Positions 15,618 to 26,525 of a DNA stretch of 64,000 nucleotides are shown one piece after another; position 1 is the first letter of the stretch, and every line of letters starts with the position of its first letter. The stretch comes from Pseudomonadota bacterium. Its GTDB lineage: Bacteria > Pseudomonadota > Alphaproteobacteria > Sphingomonadales > Sphingomonadaceae. The notes beneath the pieces were generated by a model, which saw nothing but the letters and a program-made list of their open reading frames with translations, did not search any database and was not told the origin of the DNA. The stretch is taken from contig JAIUPN010000005.1 in NCBI GenBank assembly GCA_020160755.1, positions 186,001 to 250,000 on the forward strand, read 5' to 3'. A program made the translations under genes and the position numbers.

Positions 15618-15660
15618 CGCATCCTCCGAAGTCTATCTGCGCATGATACCAGCTAGTATC
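15588..15660. promoter_or_regulatory. TetR operator-like inverted repeats
   Basis: GATACCAGCTAGTATC (15645-15660) has 5-bp inverted arms (GATAC/GTATC) and lies 11 bp before the NodT start. A near copy, ATGATACCAGATAGTACG, is found on the opposite strand at 15605-15588 within the first tetR codons, so TGGTATCAT and ATGATACCA face each other 37 bp apart. Binding would cover both starts. Confidence 0.55.
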
Positions 15661-15670
15661 GTTGGAAGCC

Positions 15671-17098
15671 ATGCCCCGGAAAATTTTTCTCTCCACCGCT
15701 GTTCTCGGCCTGCTCGCGGGCTGCGCGAGCGTTCCCGACCTTGGGCCGAAGCCGGTGCCGGCGGCGGCCGGGTCGCTGGAATCGGGCGCGACCTTCGCCG
15801 GCACCCATGGCGAATGGCCCGCCGAAGGCTGGTGGCAGGGTTTGGGCGATGCCCAGCTCGACACGCTGATCGCCGAAGGACTCAAGGGTTCGCCCGACGT
15901 CGCGATCGCCGCCGCGCGCGTGCGCGCCGCCGAGGCGATGGCGCAGCAGGCGGGCGCCGCGCTGTTGCCGCGCGTCGGCGCCGAAGCAAGCGCGGGCGGC
16001 GTCCAGCAAAGCAAAAATATGGGCATTCCGCCCGCCTTCGTGCCCGACGGCATTCAGGACACCGGCCATATCGCCGCGACCTTCGCCTTCGACCTCGACC
16101 TGTGGGGCAAGAACCGCGCCGCGCTCGCCGCCGCGACGTCGGAGGCCGAAGCCGCGCGCGTCGACGCAGCGCAGGCGCGGCTGATGCTCACGACCGGGAT
16201 CGCCGCTGCCTATGTCGATCTGGCAGGTTATTATCAGGCGCTCGATACCGCGAACGAGGCTGTCCGCGTCCGCGCCGCCAGCGCCGCCCTGTCCGGCGAG
16301 CGCGCCCGCGCCGGGATCGAAAATCAGGCAAGCCAGCGGCAGGCCGAAAGCCGCGCCGCCTCGGCGCGCGCCGACGTCGTCGCACTCGAAGAGGTGATCG
16401 CGACCACCCGCAACCGGCTCGCCGCGCTTGTCGGGGCCGGTCCCGACCGCGGCCTGTCGATCGCGCGACCGCAAATGACGCGTCCGCCCATCGGCCTGCC
16501 TGCCAATGCAGGAATCGACCTCGTCGGACGGCGTCCCGATATCGTCGCAGCGCGGCTGCGTTCCGAGGCCGCCGCGAAACGCATCGATGTCGCGCGCGCC
16601 GATTTCTATCCGAATATCAGCCTCTCGGCGCTTGTCGGCCTGCAGTCGCTCGGCCTGTCGAACCTGTTCAAATCGGGGTCCGAATATGGCAATGGCGGCG
16701 CCGCGATCAGCCTGCCGATCTTCGACGGCGGGCGCCTTCAGGGCCGCTATCGCGGGTCGCGCGCCGACTATGATGCTGCGGTCGCGACCTATGGCCGCAC
16801 GCTCATCGGCGCGCTGCGCGATGTCGCCGACATCGTCGCGAGCCGCGCCGCGAACGAACGTCAGCTCGCCGCGCGGCGCGACGCGCTGACCGCCGCGGCC
16901 GAAGCCTCGAAACTCGCCGGGCTGCGTTACCGCGCCGGCCTCTCGACCCAGATCGTCCAGCTCACCGCCGAAGACAGTATGGTCGCGCTGAGCCGTTCGG
17001 TCGCCGACCTCGAAGCGCGCGAACTCGCACTCGATATCGCCCTCATCCGCGCGCTCGGCGGCGGATACCGCACGCCCAACCCGACAGGAGACGAATGA
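15671..17098 (+). CDS. Outer membrane efflux lipoprotein (NodT/OprM family)
   Basis: 475 residues from the ATG at 15671. The signal peptide MPRKIFLSTAVLGLLAGCAS ends in a lipobox (LLAGC). Two TolC-type outer membrane efflux repeats follow, with EGWWQGLGDAQLDTLIAEGL, LPANAGIDLVGRRPDIVAAR (the conserved RRPDI stretch) and GLRYRAGLSTQIVQLTAED. It is the outer membrane channel of a three-part pump. Its stop overlaps the membrane fusion protein gene (ATGA). Confidence 0.92.
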   Translation: MPRKIFLSTAVLGLLAGCASVPDLGPKPVPAAAGSLESGATFAGTHGEWPAEGWWQGLGDAQLDTLIAEGLKGSPDVAIAAARVRAAEAMAQQAGAALLPRVGAEASAGGVQQSKNMGIPPAFVPDGIQDTGHIAATFAFDLDLWGKNRAALAAATSEAEAARVDAAQARLMLTTGIAAAYVDLAGYYQALDTANEAVRVRAASAALSGERARAGIENQASQRQAESRAASARADVVALEEVIATTRNRLAALVGAGPDRGLSIARPQMTRPPIGLPANAGIDLVGRRPDIVAARLRSEAAAKRIDVARADFYPNISLSALVGLQSLGLSNLFKSGSEYGNGGAAISLPIFDGGRLQGRYRGSRADYDAAVATYGRTLIGALRDVADIVASRAANERQLAARRDALTAAAEASKLAGLRYRAGLSTQIVQLTAEDSMVALSRSVADLEARELALDIALIRALGGGYRTPNPTGDE

Positions 17099-18273
17099 TG
17101 GCCGACGAAACGGCTGCGACCGAAACCGGCGCTCCGCAACCTGCTCCCGACACGGCCCCCGACACGGCCGACGCCCAAGCCAATGGCGCGAAGCGCAAGA
17201 AGCTGCTCCGCATCCTCGCGATCGTCGTCGTGACCCTCGCGATCCTGTGGGGTCTCTGGTATTTCCTGACGCAGGCGGGGCGCGTCCACACCGACAACGC
17301 CTATGTCGGCGCGGATTCGGCGCAGGTCACCGCGCTGATCGCGGGCCCGGTCAAGGAAGTCCGCGTCAGCGGCACGCAGGCGGTGAAGAAGGGCGACATT
17401 CTCGTCATCCTCGACGACGCCGACCAGCGCATCGCGGTCGCCGACGCCGAAGCCGCGCTCCGCCTCGCGCGCCAGCGTTACGGACAGGCCGACGCGACCG
17501 CCGATGCGGCGCGCGCGCGCGTCGCGGCACGCCGCGCCGACATTGCACAGGCGCGGGCGCGGCTGCGCGACGCCAATGCGACGGTCGAGCGCGCGCGCGC
17601 CGAACTGGCGCGGCGCGAAAGCATCGCGGGCACGGGCGCGGTGTCGGGTGAGGAACTGACCGCGGCGCGTGCGGCGCTCGCCTCGGCCTCGGCCGCGCGC
17701 GATCTCGCAGCCGCCGGCATCGCCTCGGCCGAAGCCACGCGCGGCTCGGCGAGCGGCGATCTCGGCGCTGCCGAAGCCGTCGTCCGCGGCACGACGATCG
17801 ACACCGCGCCCGACGTCGCCGCCGCCGAAGCACGGCTCGAAAAGGCACGGCTCGACCTTGCGCGCACCGTGCTGCGCGCGCCGGTCGACGGCATCGTCAC
17901 CAACCGGCAGGTTCAGGTGGGCCAGCGGATCGCCGCGGGCGCGCCGATCATGATACTCGTGCCGATCAGCACCGCCTATGTCGACGCCAACTATAAAGAG
18001 AGCCAGTTCAAGGATATCCGCATCGGCCAGCCGGTCGAGCTGACCTCGGACTATTATGGCGGGGATGTCGTCTTCCGCGGCAAGGTGATCGGCGTTGCCG
18101 GCGGCACCGGCGCGGCCTTCTCGCTGATCCCCGCGCAGAATGCGACGGGCAATTGGGTGAAGGTGGTGCAGCGCCTGCCGGTGCGCATCGCGCTCGACCC
18201 CAAGCAGCTGAAAGAGCATCCGCTGCGCGTCGGGCTGTCGATGGAAGCCACGATCGACACGCGCGGCAACTGA
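17095..18273 (+). CDS. EmrA/HlyD-type membrane fusion protein
   Basis: 392 residues. A cytosolic N-terminus is followed by one membrane segment (ILAIVVVTLAILWGLWYFL, about 37-55). The lipoyl-like half motif VHTDNAYVGADSAQVTALIA comes next, then a long Ala/Arg-rich coiled coil, then the second lipoyl half (LRAPVDGIVTNRQVQVGQRI) and a beta-barrel domain ending in LRVGLSMEATIDT. It links the inner membrane transporter to the NodT channel. ACAGGAG precedes the start. Confidence 0.92.
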   Translation: MMADETAATETGAPQPAPDTAPDTADAQANGAKRKKLLRILAIVVVTLAILWGLWYFLTQAGRVHTDNAYVGADSAQVTALIAGPVKEVRVSGTQAVKKGDILVILDDADQRIAVADAEAALRLARQRYGQADATADAARARVAARRADIAQARARLRDANATVERARAELARRESIAGTGAVSGEELTAARAALASASAARDLAAAGIASAEATRGSASGDLGAAEAVVRGTTIDTAPDVAAAEARLEKARLDLARTVLRAPVDGIVTNRQVQVGQRIAAGAPIMILVPISTAYVDANYKESQFKDIRIGQPVELTSDYYGGDVVFRGKVIGVAGGTGAAFSLIPAQNATGNWVKVVQRLPVRIALDPKQLKEHPLRVGLSMEATIDTRGN

Positions 18274-18276
18274 CAT

Positions 18277-19830
18277 ATGGCCAGCGCCGCCCCCGCTCTG
18301 TCCGCCAGCGTCCCGGCCGAACCGCAGCCGCTGACCGGCGTGCGGCTGATCGTCGCCGCCTTCGCGCTCGCGCTCGCCAATTTCGTCGTCGTACTCGACA
18401 CGACGATCGCCAATGTGTCCGTCCCGCATATCGCGGGCGGCCTCGCGGTGTCGCCGACGCAAGGGACGTGGGTGATCACCAGCTACGCGGTCGCCGACGC
18501 GATCAGCGTGCCGCTCACCGGCTGGCTCGCGATGCGCTTCGGCACCGTGCGCTGGTTCATGATTTCGATCATCGGCTTCGGCATCTTCTCCTTCCTCTGC
18601 GGCATCTCGCGCACGCTCGACGCGCTGGTGCTGTTCCGCGTGCTCCAGGGGCTCGCGGGCGGCCCGCTGATGCCTCTGTCGCAAATCCTGCTGCTGCGCA
18701 TCTTCCCGAAGGAAAAGGCCGGGATCGGCCTCGCGATCTGGGCGATGACGACCACCACCGCGCCGATCCTCGGCCCGATCCTCGGCGGCACGATCAGCGA
18801 CAACTGGACCTGGCCGTGGATCTTCTTCATCAACCTGCCCGTCGTCGCGATCTGCGCCTTCGGCGTGTTCACCCTGCTGTCGCCGTTCGAGACGAAACGC
18901 GCCAAGGCGCGCATCGACGTCATCGGCCTGATCCTGCTCGTCGTGTCGGTCGGCGCGTTCCAGATCATGCTCGACACCGGACGCGAGCATGACTGGTTCG
19001 GATCGGCATGGATCGTCGGGCTCGCGGTCGTCGCCGCGATCAGCTTCGCCGCCTTTGTGATCTGGGAACTCACCGACGCCAATCCGGTCGTGAACCTGCG
19101 CATCTTCCGCTTCCGCGGCTTCACCTTCGCGACGATGGCGATCTCGCTGGGATTCGGCGCCTTCTTTGCGCAGGTCGTACTGACGCCGCTCTGGCTCCAG
19201 CAGGTCGCGGGCTATACCGCGACGCAGACGGGTTTCATCGTCGCCTGGCTCGGCGTGTTTGCCGTCCTCCTGTCGCCGGTCGCGGCGGGGCTGATGACGA
19301 GGGTCGACGTGCGTATCACCATCTCGGGCGGCATCCTCTGGATGGCGTTCATGTCGATCCTGCGCGCGAGCTGGAACGCCGATGTCGGCTACTGGACGCT
19401 CGCGCTCCCGCACATATTGCAGGGGATCGGCATGCCCTTCTTCTTCGTCGGGCTGACCGCGCTCGCGCTGAGTTCGGTGCCCGCGCAGCACCAGACGTCG
19501 GCGGCCGGGTTGATGAGCTTTCTGCGCACGCTCTGCGGCGCGATCGGTACCGCGGTCGCGACCACCGCATGGGACGATGCCAGCCGGACCTCGCGCTCCG
19601 AGCTCGTCTCGTCGCTCAACAATCCCGATGCCACGATGACCTCGCTCCAGAACGCCGGCTTCACACTCGAACAGGCGCGCGCGGCGATCGAGCGGCTGGT
19701 CGAGGTGCAGGCCTCCACATTGGGCGTGCTCCACCTGTTCCTCGCGTCGGGCGTCGTGTTCGTGCTGGCCGCGATTTCGGTGTGGTTCGCACCGCGGCCC
19801 AAACAGATTTCGATGGGCGGCGGGCACTGA
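18277..19830 (+). CDS. EmrB/QacA-type MFS multidrug transporter (DHA2)
   Basis: 517 residues with 14 predicted membrane segments, the DHA2 pattern. Motif D1 lies in FVVVLDTTIANVSVPHIAGG, motif A-like sequence in GWLAMRFGTVRWFM, and motif C in APILGPILGGTISDNWTW. It starts 3 bp after the fusion protein stop. With NodT and EmrA it should export hydrophobic compounds across both membranes using the proton gradient. Confidence 0.93.
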   Translation: MASAAPALSASVPAEPQPLTGVRLIVAAFALALANFVVVLDTTIANVSVPHIAGGLAVSPTQGTWVITSYAVADAISVPLTGWLAMRFGTVRWFMISIIGFGIFSFLCGISRTLDALVLFRVLQGLAGGPLMPLSQILLLRIFPKEKAGIGLAIWAMTTTTAPILGPILGGTISDNWTWPWIFFINLPVVAICAFGVFTLLSPFETKRAKARIDVIGLILLVVSVGAFQIMLDTGREHDWFGSAWIVGLAVVAAISFAAFVIWELTDANPVVNLRIFRFRGFTFATMAISLGFGAFFAQVVLTPLWLQQVAGYTATQTGFIVAWLGVFAVLLSPVAAGLMTRVDVRITISGGILWMAFMSILRASWNADVGYWTLALPHILQGIGMPFFFVGLTALALSSVPAQHQTSAAGLMSFLRTLCGAIGTAVATTAWDDASRTSRSELVSSLNNPDATMTSLQNAGFTLEQARAAIERLVEVQASTLGVLHLFLASGVVFVLAAISVWFAPRPKQISMGGGH

Positions 19831-19874
19831 GCGTTTTCAAGTCAGGCGGAATCGCCTGACGACTCGGAAAACGC
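19831..19874. repeat. Nested inverted repeat between convergent genes
   Basis: Outer arms GCGTTTTC (19831-19838) and GAAAACGC (19867-19874) enclose an inner 8-bp perfect stem GTCAGGCG/CGCCTGAC with a GAAT loop (19841-19860). It starts directly after the EmrB stop and ends 17 bp before the VOC gene stop. It could work as a bidirectional terminator, although no T tract follows the inner stem on the + strand. Confidence 0.55.
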
Positions 19875-19891
19875 GTTAAAACAAGGCGCTC

Positions 19892-20335
19892 CTACTTGGC
19901 GAAGAGCTGTTCCAGGTCGGCGAATGCCTTGAACTCGAGTGCATTGCCCGCGGGATCGTGAAAGAACATCGTCGACTGCTCGCCCGGCTGCCCGGGAAAG
20001 CGCGTGTGCGGTTCGATCACGAAATTCGTGCCCGCAGCTTTCAGCCGTCCGGCGAGCGCCTGCCATTCGGCGGGCGGCAGCACGACGCCGAAATGCGGCA
20101 CCGGCACATCATGACCATCGACCGGATTGTGCGCAGGTCTGGCGCGCGGCGTATCGACGCGGTGCGCCACGATCTGATGCCCATACAGGTTGAAGTCGAT
20201 CCAGTCGGCGGAGCTGCGGCCTTCGGGGCAGCCGAGGACATTGCCATAGAAATGGCGCGCGGCGTCCAGATCGTCGACGGGAAAGGCGATGTGAAAGGGG
20301 GCAAGGCCGGTCATCTTCCCCATTTGCCGCAGCAT
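19892..20335 (-). CDS. VOC family (glyoxalase-like) protein
   Basis: Up to 147 residues; the start could also be 20323 or 20314, as none has a good ribosome binding site. The vicinal-oxygen-chelate fold shows as [20 protein letters not shown], a middle [19 protein letters not shown] and the C-terminal [16 protein letters not shown]. Candidate metal ligands are the His in FHIAF, the His in VPHFGV and the Glu in NALEFK. Substrate unknown. Confidence 0.8.
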   Translation of the reverse strand: MLRQMGKMTGLAPFHIAFPVDDLDAARHFYGNVLGCPEGRSSADWIDFNLYGHQIVAHRVDTPRARPAHNPVDGHDVPVPHFGVVLPPAEWQALAGRLKAAGTNFVIEPHTRFPGQPGEQSTMFFHDPAGNALEFKAFADLEQLFAK

Positions 20336-20394
20336 GCACGCGAAAGCCAGTCCGGGACTTGGGCTGGCGCGCCGAACATGCTAGGCGCGCGCCC

Positions 20395-22266
20395 ATGCTG
20401 ACAATCAACGCTATCACAGTACGCCTTGGCGGGCGCGCCATCCTCGAACGCGCCACCGCGAGCCTGCCGGCCAAAAGCCGCGTCGGGCTGATCGGGCGCA
20501 ACGGCGCGGGCAAATCGACGCTGATGAAGGTGATGATCGGCCAGCTCGAAGCCGACGAGGGCAGCATCGATATGCCGCGCAAGACGCGCGTCGGCTATAT
20601 CGCACAGGAAGCGCCGAACGGCACCGCGACGCCCTTCGACACGGTGCTCGCCGCCGATACCGAACGCGCCGAACTGCTGACGGCATCGGAGACCGAGCAG
20701 GACCCCGACAAGCTCGGCGACATTCACGAACGGTTGATCGCGATCGACGCCTACACCGCCCCCGCGCGCGCCGCGCGCATCCTGATCGGACTCGGCTTCG
20801 ACGAAGAGATGCAGGGCCAGCCGCTCGACAGTTTCTCGGGCGGGTGGAAGATGCGCGTTGCGCTCGCGGCTTTGCTGTTCTCGGAACCCGACCTGCTGCT
20901 GCTCGACGAACCGTCGAACCACCTCGACCTCGAAGCTACGCTGTGGCTCGAAAACTTCCTGCGCGCCTATCCGGGGCAGCTTGTCGTGATCAGCCACGAG
21001 CGCGACCTGCTCAACAATGTCGTCGACAATATCCTCCACCTCGAAGGCGGCAAGGTCACGCTCTATGCGGGCGGCTATGACGCGTTCGAACGCCAGCGCG
21101 CCGAACGCGCAGCGCAGCTCGCGGCGGCGAAAGCGTCGCAGGACGCGCAGCGCGCGAAGCTTCAGGATTATGTCGCGCGCAACAGCGCGCGCGCCTCGAC
21201 CGCGAAACAGGCGCAATCGCGCGCGAAGCTGCTCGCCAAGATGCAGCCGATCGCCGCGCTCGCCGAAGACCAGACATTGGCGTTCGATTTCCCGAGCCCC
21301 GATGAACTCAAGCCGCCGCTGATCACGCTCGACCTTGCAAGCGTCGGTTATGCCGACAAGCCCGTGCTCCAGCGGCTCAACCTGCGCATCGACCCCGACG
21401 ACCGCATCGCGCTGCTCGGCCGCAACGGCAACGGCAAGACGACGCTCGCGCGCCTGCTCGCCGCGCAGCTCAGCCCGATGGCGGGCGCGATGGCGGCATC
21501 GGGCAAGATGCGCGTCGGCTATTTCACGCAATATCAGGTCGAGGAACTCGACGGCAGCGACACCCCGCTCGCGCATATGACGCGTGTGATGGAGGGCAAG
21601 ACGCAGGCCGCAATCCGCGCGCAGCTCGGCCGCTTCGGTTTTTCGGGCAACAAGGCGACCACCGAGGTGAAAAAGCTGTCGGGCGGCGAACGCGCGCGCC
21701 TCGCGCTCGCGCTGATCACGCGCGACGCGCCGCACCTCCTGATCCTCGACGAGCCGACCAACCACCTCGACGTCGACGCGCGCGAAGCGCTGGTGCAGGC
21801 GCTCAACGCCTTCGACGGCGCGGTGGTGCTCGTCAGCCACGACCGCCATATGCTCGAACTCACCGCCGACCGGCTCGTGCTCGTCGATGACGGCACCGCG
21901 CGCGAATATTCGGGCAGCATGGACGATTATGTCGACCTGATCCTCGGCAAGGGACCCGCGAAAGAAAAGGTGTCGAAGGCCGACAAGAAGGAAGACCGCA
22001 AGGCTGCGGCTGCGGCGCGCGAAGCGGCGACGAAGATCAGGAAGGACATCTCGGACGCCGAGGCCGACCTCGCCAAATATGAGGTTGTGCTGTCCGCGAT
22101 CGACCGCGCGATGTTCGACCCGCAGGGCGCGGCGAACGAATATAAGGGCCTGACGATGAGCGAGCTGTCACAGCGCCGCGGCAAGATCGTCGCCGCGCAG
22201 GAAGCCGCCGAGGCGCGGTGGGTCGCGGCGAGCGAAGCGCTGGAAGCGTTCGAAGCGGCGGCTTAA
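20395..22266 (+). CDS. ABC-F family ATPase (YheS/Uup-like)
   Basis: 623 residues with two ATP-binding cassettes and no membrane segment. Cassette 1 has Walker A GRNGAGKSTL, signature FSGGWKMRVALAALL and Walker B LLLLDEPSNHLD. Cassette 2 has GRNGNGKTTL, LSGGERARLALALI and LLILDEPTNHLD. A linker rich in Ala/Gln/Arg lies between, and the C-terminus is a coiled coil (KEDRKAAAAAREAATKIRK). ABC-F proteins act on ribosomes or translation. The start at 20395 is the first Met of the conserved domain. Confidence 0.9.
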   Translation: MLTINAITVRLGGRAILERATASLPAKSRVGLIGRNGAGKSTLMKVMIGQLEADEGSIDMPRKTRVGYIAQEAPNGTATPFDTVLAADTERAELLTASETEQDPDKLGDIHERLIAIDAYTAPARAARILIGLGFDEEMQGQPLDSFSGGWKMRVALAALLFSEPDLLLLDEPSNHLDLEATLWLENFLRAYPGQLVVISHERDLLNNVVDNILHLEGGKVTLYAGGYDAFERQRAERAAQLAAAKASQDAQRAKLQDYVARNSARASTAKQAQSRAKLLAKMQPIAALAEDQTLAFDFPSPDELKPPLITLDLASVGYADKPVLQRLNLRIDPDDRIALLGRNGNGKTTLARLLAAQLSPMAGAMAASGKMRVGYFTQYQVEELDGSDTPLAHMTRVMEGKTQAAIRAQLGRFGFSGNKATTEVKKLSGGERARLALALITRDAPHLLILDEPTNHLDVDAREALVQALNAFDGAVVLVSHDRHMLELTADRLVLVDDGTAREYSGSMDDYVDLILGKGPAKEKVSKADKKEDRKAAAAAREAATKIRKDISDAEADLAKYEVVLSAIDRAMFDPQGAANEYKGLTMSELSQRRGKIVAAQEAAEARWVAASEALEAFEAAA

Positions 22267-22282
22267 AGCCGTCTCCAATATC

Positions 22283-22353
22283 GTCGCCCCGGACTTGATC
22301 CGGGGTCCAGCCGATCGCGGCGGCGACGGACGCCGGACCAGGTCCGGCACCAC
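22283..22353. repeat. 71-bp palindromic repeat, copy 2 (diverged right arm)
   Basis: The left arm keeps CCCCGGACTTGATCCGGGG but the right arm has changed to CGGACCAGGTCCGG. It follows the ABC-F stop. Confidence 0.75.
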
Positions 22354-22405
22354 GAAGCCGCCAGAGACTGGCCCGCATTGACTCCGTCGCCCCATTCCAT
22401 CATAA

Positions 22406-22423
22406 TAGTTTCAATTGAAACTA
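22406..22423. promoter_or_regulatory. 18-bp perfect palindrome upstream of hpd
   Basis: TAGTTTCAATTGAAACTA is a perfect 18-bp palindrome ending 15 bp before the hpd start codon. Its AT-rich two-arm form is typical of a MarR-type or similar dimeric repressor site. No matching regulator gene is in the window, so it is probably controlled from elsewhere. Confidence 0.65.
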
Positions 22424-22438
22424 GATGGGATTGCGATC

Positions 22439-23527
22439 ATGGCCGACCTCTTCGAAAATCCGCTGGGCCTCGACGGCTTCGAGTTCGTCGAATTTTCGGC
22501 ACCGGAGAAGGGCATTCTCGAACCCGTGTTCGAGGCGATGGGCTTCACCCAGATCGCGCGCCACCGCTCGAAGGACGTCCAGCTGTGGCGCCAGGGCGGC
22601 ATCAACCTGATCGCCAATTACGAACCCAAATCGCCCGCCGCCTATTTCGCTGCAGAGCATGGTCCGTCGGCATGCGGCATGAGCTGGCGCGTCCGCGACG
22701 CCGCCAAGGCGTATAGCGAAGCGGTCGAACGCGGCGCCGAGCCGGTCGAGGTCAATCCCGGTCCGATGGAACTGCGCCTCCCCGCGATCCGCGGCATCGG
22801 CGGCTCGATCATCTATCTGATCGACCGGTACGGCGACGACCTCAGCATCTACGACATCGATTTCATCTATGAAGCGGGTGTCGATCGCCACCCCGTCGGC
22901 GCGGGGATGCAGCTGATCGATCACCTGACCCACAATGTCTATGGCGGCCGCATGGCGCATTGGGCGGCGTTCTACGAGCGCATCGCGGGCTTCCGCGAGA
23001 TCCGCTATTTCGACATCAAGGGCGAATATACCGGCCTGACCTCGAAGGCGATGACCGCCCCCGACGGCAAGATCCGCATCCCGCTCAACGAGGAAGGCGC
23101 GGGCGGCAAGGGGCAGATCGAGGAATATCTGCGCGCCTATAATGGCGAAGGCATCCAGCATATCGCGTTCAGCTGCGACGATCTCTACGCCGCGTGGGAC
23201 AAGCTCAAGGCGCTGGGGAACCCGTTCGCCCCCGCGCCGCCGGCGACCTATTACGAAATGCTCGAAGAGCGGCTTCCGGGTCATGGTGAATCGGTCGAGG
23301 GCCTCCAGTCGCGCGGCATCCTGCTCGACGGCTCGACCACCGAAGGCGACCCGCGCCTGCTGCTCCAGATTTTCGGCCAGACCGTGATCGGCCCCGTCTT
23401 CTTCGAATTCATCCAGCGCAAGAAGGATGAAGGTTTCGGTGAGGGCAATTTCACGGCGCTGTTCAAATCGATGGAAATGGACCAGATTCGCCGCGGAGCC
23501 CTGACCGTCGAGGAACCCGCCGAATGA
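22439..23527 (+). CDS. hpd: 4-hydroxyphenylpyruvate dioxygenase
   Basis: 362 residues from the ATG at 22439. The enzyme turns 4-hydroxyphenylpyruvate into homogentisate in tyrosine breakdown. Fe(II) ligands appear as the His in [10 protein letters not shown], the His in [11 protein letters not shown] and the Glu in [22 protein letters not shown] at the start and [18 protein letters not shown] at the end are family features. It overlaps the next gene (ATGA), and a perfect palindrome precedes it. No other homogentisate pathway gene is in the window. Confidence 0.95.
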   Translation: MADLFENPLGLDGFEFVEFSAPEKGILEPVFEAMGFTQIARHRSKDVQLWRQGGINLIANYEPKSPAAYFAAEHGPSACGMSWRVRDAAKAYSEAVERGAEPVEVNPGPMELRLPAIRGIGGSIIYLIDRYGDDLSIYDIDFIYEAGVDRHPVGAGMQLIDHLTHNVYGGRMAHWAAFYERIAGFREIRYFDIKGEYTGLTSKAMTAPDGKIRIPLNEEGAGGKGQIEEYLRAYNGEGIQHIAFSCDDLYAAWDKLKALGNPFAPAPPATYYEMLEERLPGHGESVEGLQSRGILLDGSTTEGDPRLLLQIFGQTVIGPVFFEFIQRKKDEGFGEGNFTALFKSMEMDQIRRGALTVEEPAE

Positions 23528-24069
23528 CCAGCCCGATCAAATTGGGCGGCGTCCACCACGCCGCCTATCGTTGCAAGGACGCGAAGGAAACGGTCGACTG
23601 GTACGAAACCATGCTCGGCATGACCTACACCACCGCCTTTGCCGAGGATCATGTCCCGTCGACCGGCGAGTACGACCCGTACATGCACGTCTTCCTCGAC
23701 GCGGGGAACGGCAACATCCTCGCCTTTTTCGAACTGCCGAACCAGCCCGACATGGGGCGCGACGAGAATACGCCCAAGTGGGTCCAGCACCTCGCGTTCA
23801 AGGTCGGCAGCTATGACGAACTGGTCGCCGCGAAAGCGCATCTGACCGCGAACGGCATCGACGTCCTCGGCCCGACGCACCACGGCATTTTCAAATCGAT
23901 CTATTTCTTCGATCCGAACGGCCACCGCGTCGAACTCGCCTGCGACATCGGCACGGCGGAGCAATATGCCGAACTGAAGCGCGTCGCGCCGCTGATGCTC
24001 GAAGAATGGAGCCAGACGAAGAAGGCCCCGCGCCACGCTGACTGGCTGCACCAGGCGGCGAACGAGTAA
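23524..24069 (+). CDS. VOC family dioxygenase-like protein coupled to hpd
   Basis: 181 residues translated from an ATG overlapping the hpd stop. The single VOC module has [36 protein letters not shown] and [18 protein letters not shown], giving a His, His, Glu metal triad like type I extradiol dioxygenases and glyoxalases. The coupling suggests a role in tyrosine or aromatic breakdown, but the substrate cannot be read from sequence. Confidence 0.8.
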   Translation: MTSPIKLGGVHHAAYRCKDAKETVDWYETMLGMTYTTAFAEDHVPSTGEYDPYMHVFLDAGNGNILAFFELPNQPDMGRDENTPKWVQHLAFKVGSYDELVAAKAHLTANGIDVLGPTHHGIFKSIYFFDPNGHRVELACDIGTAEQYAELKRVAPLMLEEWSQTKKAPRHADWLHQAANE

Positions 24070-24102
24070 ACCAGTTTCCCTTCCCGTAAGCGGGAGAGGA
24101 TG

Positions 24103-24783
24103 TTACTTCCTATCCAGCCCGATGCTCTCCAGCGTCGCACCGCTGCACTTGTCGGCTTCCTTGCTCTTTCCGTCGCCCGACAGCGCGCCGATCGCGAGGA
24201 AGCCCGCGACCACCGCGACGAGGAACGCGCCGGTGACCCAGATCAGATATTTGTCGATGAACGCCTTGATCGGCGCCCCGAACAGCCGGAACAATATGCC
24301 GACCAGCATGAAGGAAAAGGCCCGGCTGGCAAGGCTCGCCCACAGGAAGGTCCAGAAATTCATGTGGATGAAGCCGGCGGTGATCGTCAGCAGCTTGAAC
24401 GGGATCGGCGTCGCGCCCTTGATCAGGATGATCTCGGCGCCGAATTCGCGCAGGTAACAGGCGGCCGGCGGGAAAGCCTCGGTCAGCCCGAGCACGCCGA
24501 GCAGCCACAGCCCGACGCTTTCATAGAGGAAGAAGCCGATCCCATAGCCGAGCATCCCGCCCGCGACCGACGCAAGCGTGCAGATAATCGCATAGCGCAC
24601 CGCCTTTTTGGGGTTCGCAAGGCACATCAGCCCGAGCAGCGGGTGCGGCGGGATCGGGAAGAAGCTCGCTTCGACGAAAGATACCAGCGCCAGCCAGAAC
24701 TCGGCGTGCGGATGCGCCGATTTCTCCATCGTCCAGTTGTACATGCGCTGGATGAAACCGGGCCGGTCGGTAGTGGCGGTCAT
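24103..24783 (-). CDS. YqaA/DedA-like membrane protein
   Basis: 226 residues from the ATG at 24783 (AAGGA upstream). Five or so membrane segments include [20 protein letters not shown] and [19 protein letters not shown]. The [10 protein letters not shown] and [16 protein letters not shown] motifs mark the SNARE-associated/YqaA branch of the DedA superfamily, whose members move lipids or affect envelope integrity. It converges on the hpd operon. Confidence 0.82.
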   Translation of the reverse strand: MTATTDRPGFIQRMYNWTMEKSAHPHAEFWLALVSFVEASFFPIPPHPLLGLMCLANPKKAVRYAIICTLASVAGGMLGYGIGFFLYESVGLWLLGVLGLTEAFPPAACYLREFGAEIILIKGATPIPFKLLTITAGFIHMNFWTFLWASLASRAFSFMLVGILFRLFGAPIKAFIDKYLIWVTGAFLVAVVAGFLAIGALSGDGKSKEADKCSGATLESIGLDRK

Positions 24784-24851
24784 GCTGGTCCTTCGGCGCG
24801 CGGAGTGCGCGGGGATGTCTATGCCGCCCGGTTCGGGCGAAGTCGAGCCGG

Positions 24852-26444
<1,593 letters not shown>

Positions 26445-26525
26445 TGGGGAGGGCCTCGGCTGGCGATGGGATGACGCGGCCCCCCTAGGCGCGCGCCGTC
26501 CTTATCGCAACCCTTCGCCCCCTTT

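Noticed and set aside
16927..19827. A 966-codon open frame on the - strand across the EmrA/EmrB genes
   Set aside because: Antisense shadow of the efflux operon, rich in Arg, Asp and Glu with no fold signature and no start signal.
24078..24098. Terminator hairpin between the hpd operon and yqaA-like gene
   Set aside because: The stem has a bulge and there is no T tract on either strand; too weak to list.
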